Assembly: GCA_002305615.1 (NCBI GenBank)
Contig: DBPU01000014.1
Span: 10,562 to 18,044, forward strand
DNA length: 7,483 nucleotides
Direction of reading: 5' to 3'
DNA from: Verrucomicrobia bacterium UBA1412
GTDB taxonomy: Bacteria > Verrucomicrobiota > Verrucomicrobiia > Limisphaerales > UBA1412
In this document: piece after piece, positions 4,952-7,483 of the stretch
Numbering within the stretch: position 1 is the first letter of the stretch
Layout of the letters: every line of letters starts with the position of its first letter
Made by a program: the position numbers and the translations under genes
Notes under the pieces: model-generated
Told to the model about the DNA's origin: nothing
The model's database searches: none
Seen by the model: the letters and a program-made list of their open reading frames with translations, nothing else

Positions 4952-7483
4952 CTATTTCTGATTTTTAAACGCTGCTTTATTCATCAGGTCCTCATAGCTG
5001 CCCACCATTTGATACTTGACGCGTCCGGAGGAAATCTTGCTGTTGAGTTGCTCGAAGAACTTTTCAGCACAGTCTAGTTTCAATTTTTCAAATCCTCGCA
5101 ACGACAGGCTGTTTAGAGAGCCTTTGGTCTCGGCAATGAAATAAATATGTTCAACCGAGCCCTCCTTAAATGAAATGGCCCAGTCCGGGTTGTAGTTGCC
5201 AACAGGAGTGGGAATCAGAAAGCCTCTTGGAAGCTTCGCATAAACGACCACTTCGTTGCTATTATCCAACTTTTCTATAAACTTCCGCTCAACATTCGAG
5301 TTGAGGATAGCATAATCGAAGATGTGTTTCTTGAGTTTATTTCCGGCCTTGCTTAAGTCAAACTTTGTTTGGTCGGCGGTGAAAATAGAGACATCGTAGG
5401 TCTCGGCAATAGTGTCATAGCTCAGCTGTTCAATAACGATCGTGGCCTTCTGCTCATTGATAAGCTTTGAGGTTTCTGCTATAAAATGCTCCGGATTCAG
5501 TTTGAATTGCTCGAAAACCGACGGATTAATACCTCCCAATATTTCTGCAACGGTCTTTCTGGTCAATAGGGTGTTTTCAGCAATTTTCCCAAGCAGGTCA
5601 TAGGTGACCATAGAATGGATTGAGGAATTGTGGGTTTTTACCGACGTATTTGTCAGCTCAAATCCCTTACCACTTTTTAGTTGGTCCTCGGTAAGCTGCT
5701 CGGTTTGGTCCCCACTTTCGACAAAATATTGAAGCTGATTAACTCGCAAGTCGTGATCCAGGGCTTGTATACTTTTTTTGACGAGCTCATCCGAATCGAA
5801 TTCGACTCGGTAGACCATCTTCTTGTTAATCCGGTCCCAGAGGGCCTTGAACTCTTTTTTCTCGAAGTTGGCATTCAATGGGTTGGTCTTAGACTTACGG
5901 TCATCAGTCACCTCGGGCGGTTCACACTCAATCAGATTAATAATCTGTTCAGCATAAGGGGATAGATCGCGCTCAAACGGAGCCAGTTTCCCTTCGGCTT
6001 TTGCTTTCTGGTATTCTTCCGTAATTTGGCGATTTTGGTCCACATATCCATTCTTGATTAAATAAAACTCTATGATGTTCGCTTGCTCCTTGGTAATTTC
6101 TAATGTACCGGTTTCGGTGCTGATCTCCTTCCCGATAAAATAGCCATCGTTCAACTTGCGTGGGCGTGCGGAGAGGGTATCGTTGATCTCACGCTGAAGA
6201 TTTTCGACAAAGTCTTTGTAGCTTTCGCTTGCGACAACGGTCAGGATATTCACGTCATGGACCGTCGCCGGGTCATCCATGCGATCCCCGTGCTGGTTGA
6301 CGCTAATCCGCAAACCCCGACCAACTTCCTGGCGGCGCGAGATCTTGTTGTCACTGTGCTTAAGCATGCACATGACGAAAACATTGGGATTGTCCCAACC
6401 TTCTCGCAGAGCTGAGTGGGAAAAAATGAAACGGACTGGTTCTTCAAAGGAGAGCAGCAGTTCCTTATCCTTCAAAATCAGATCATATGCATCCACATCT
6501 TCGGAGAGGCCTGCGTCATCTCCGCGTTTTTCGATTTTTGGATCAATGAGCTTCTTGCTTTTCTTGTCGATGGAGAAGTAGCCGTTATGAGTTTGTCTGA
6601 CCTGAATAGCCCTGAGATATTCCAGATACTTTTCATCCTTTAGTGAAGGAGAGTTTAAATATTCATCTCTTACCTGTTCGTATTCTTCCTCAAATATTCT
6701 GGCGTATTCTCCCTGCTTATCGTCCCTGCCATAGTCCCGGTATTTGACCACCTCGTCGATGAAGAAAAGGGAGAGGACTTTGATGCCTTGAGCGAAAAGA
6801 GGTTGCTCCTTCTCAAAGTGAGCCATTATCGCCTCCCGAATCTGAATTCTCCGGATGACCGGATCCGTGATGTCACAGGTGGCATCACCTGCATTCAGAC
6901 TAACGCCATTGATGAACTCTACTGTGCCAAGATTGGCATCGATCTGGGTGATGACAAAACCTTTATATTGGTCGAGCTTATTTGATTCAATAAACAGATT
7001 ACGACCATTCTCCAGCCGTTTAAGTTGTCGTTTGATGCTGCCATCAGCCAGACGCACCTCTAATTCGATTCGGGCAACCGGTGGCCCGCTGGATATTTCG
7101 ATGGATTCGAGATAAAGATAGGCGTTGGTGCCTACGAGATTTTTGGCGGCAATTCCACGCACCGCGATTTTTTTTACCAGCTTTTGGTTATAGGCGTCTA
7201 AGGCATCAAGGCGATATATTTTGTTGTGAGTGGTCCGGTGCGTGGCCGAGTAGCGCAGGATCATCAGCGGATTGAACATTTCCAGCGCATCCAGCGTCTT
7301 TTTGCCCTCCATTTTCTGTGGCTCATCGAGAATCAGGATGGGGTGGTTACCGGCGATCACATCAATCGGCTTGCGCGACTGGAAGTCATCCAGCTCTTCG
7401 TAAATGCGCCGATTATCCTTACCCGCGGCATTGAACGCCTGGATATTGATGACCATGACGTTGATGCCCGCATCGGAAGAGAA
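4952..7483 (-). CDS. res: Type III restriction endonuclease subunit Res, 5' partial
   Basis: Res subunits use ATP with their Mod methyltransferase partner to translocate on and cut unmodified foreign DNA in the cytoplasm. The reading frame stays open to the right edge: nine codons (FSSDAGINV) precede the internal ATG at 7456, so the true start is outside. Numbering from that Met, helicase motif II is DEPQ (44-47), motif III is SATHR (70-74), motif V is SALREGWDNPN (348-358) and motif VI is QEVGRGLR (376-383). VINIQAFN near the start and FFIDEVVKYR further on also match what I know of the family. The C-terminus carries a PD-(D/E)XK nuclease: P757-D758, then E776-T-K778. The visible 843 residues plus a missing N-terminus of roughly 100-150 residues with Walker A would give the usual length near 1,000. 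All visible motifs are intact, so the enzyme appears functional in this part. A mod gene would be expected upstream, beyond the window. Confidence 0.95.
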   Translation of the reverse strand, partial: FSSDAGINVMVINIQAFNAAGKDNRRIYEELDDFQSRKPIDVIAGNHPILILDEPQKMEGKKTLDALEMFNPLMILRYSATHRTTHNKIYRLDALDAYNQKLVKKIAVRGIAAKNLVGTNAYLYLESIEISSGPPVARIELEVRLADGSIKRQLKRLENGRNLFIESNKLDQYKGFVITQIDANLGTVEFINGVSLNAGDATCDITDPVIRRIQIREAIMAHFEKEQPLFAQGIKVLSLFFIDEVVKYRDYGRDDKQGEYARIFEEEYEQVRDEYLNSPSLKDEKYLEYLRAIQVRQTHNGYFSIDKKSKKLIDPKIEKRGDDAGLSEDVDAYDLILKDKELLLSFEEPVRFIFSHSALREGWDNPNVFVMCMLKHSDNKISRRQEVGRGLRISVNQHGDRMDDPATVHDVNILTVVASESYKDFVENLQREINDTLSARPRKLNDGYFIGKEISTETGTLEITKEQANIIEFYLIKNGYVDQNRQITEEYQKAKAEGKLAPFERDLSPYAEQIINLIECEPPEVTDDRKSKTNPLNANFEKKEFKALWDRINKKMVYRVEFDSDELVKKSIQALDHDLRVNQLQYFVESGDQTEQLTEDQLKSGKGFELTNTSVKTHNSSIHSMVTYDLLGKIAENTLLTRKTVAEILGGINPSVFEQFKLNPEHFIAETSKLINEQKATIVIEQLSYDTIAETYDVSIFTADQTKFDLSKAGNKLKKHIFDYAILNSNVERKFIEKLDNSNEVVVYAKLPRGFLIPTPVGNYNPDWAISFKEGSVEHIYFIAETKGSLNSLSLRGFEKLKLDCAEKFFEQLNSKISSGRVKYQMVGSYEDLMNKAAFKNQK

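Noticed and set aside
5681..7275. Plus-strand open frames opposite res
   Set aside because: They run through regions encoding res helicase motifs and the segments around them on the minus strand. No start signals or recognisable products were seen.

Overview
The window looks like bacterial chromosomal DNA of moderate, uneven base composition. No rRNA, tRNA, CRISPR array or transposase is visible. The taxon cannot be fixed from this sequence. Large membrane-anchored HEAT-like proteins of unknown function, palindrome-rich intergenic DNA and iterated CGCAGATT repeats are things I associate with PVC-type (Verrucomicrobiota/Lentisphaerota-like) or other environmental bacteria, but this is a weak inference.

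Layout. Positions 1-172 are intergenic: two very strong GC-rich palindromes (2-22 and 48-64), then a 12-bp tandem repeat that overlaps the best promoter candidate (85-118). A plus-strand gene set follows: a small secreted protein (173-454), then two tandem paralogues (493-1782 and 1817-3244). Each paralogue has an N-terminal membrane anchor, a short coiled coil and a helical, HEAT-like body. The spacings are only 38 and 34 bases, so the three are probably one transcription unit.

The right half is read on the minus strand and converges on that set. At the right edge is most of a type III restriction endonuclease subunit (res, 4952 to beyond 7483), with helicase motifs II, III, V and VI and a C-terminal PD-(D/E)XK nuclease. 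Its N-terminus, with the Walker A motif, and any partner methyltransferase gene (mod) lie outside the window. Downstream of it are two unrecognised membrane proteins: 239 aa with about six membrane segments, and 159 aa with two membrane segments and very AT-rich.

The most unusual signal is a 40-42 bp element present twice (3880-3919 and 4674-4715). Each copy lies just upstream of one of the two membrane-protein genes, so the pair brackets the 239-aa gene. Each copy can fold back on itself, and one has a 10-bp outer stem with a single bulged base. This looks like a mobile-cassette boundary or a shared leader structure. No described system can be assigned to it from sequence alone.

The only firm functional assignment is res, which cuts foreign DNA together with its methyltransferase. 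The two membrane proteins may be part of an accessory region next to it. The plus-strand set probably acts at the cell envelope, with an unknown role.
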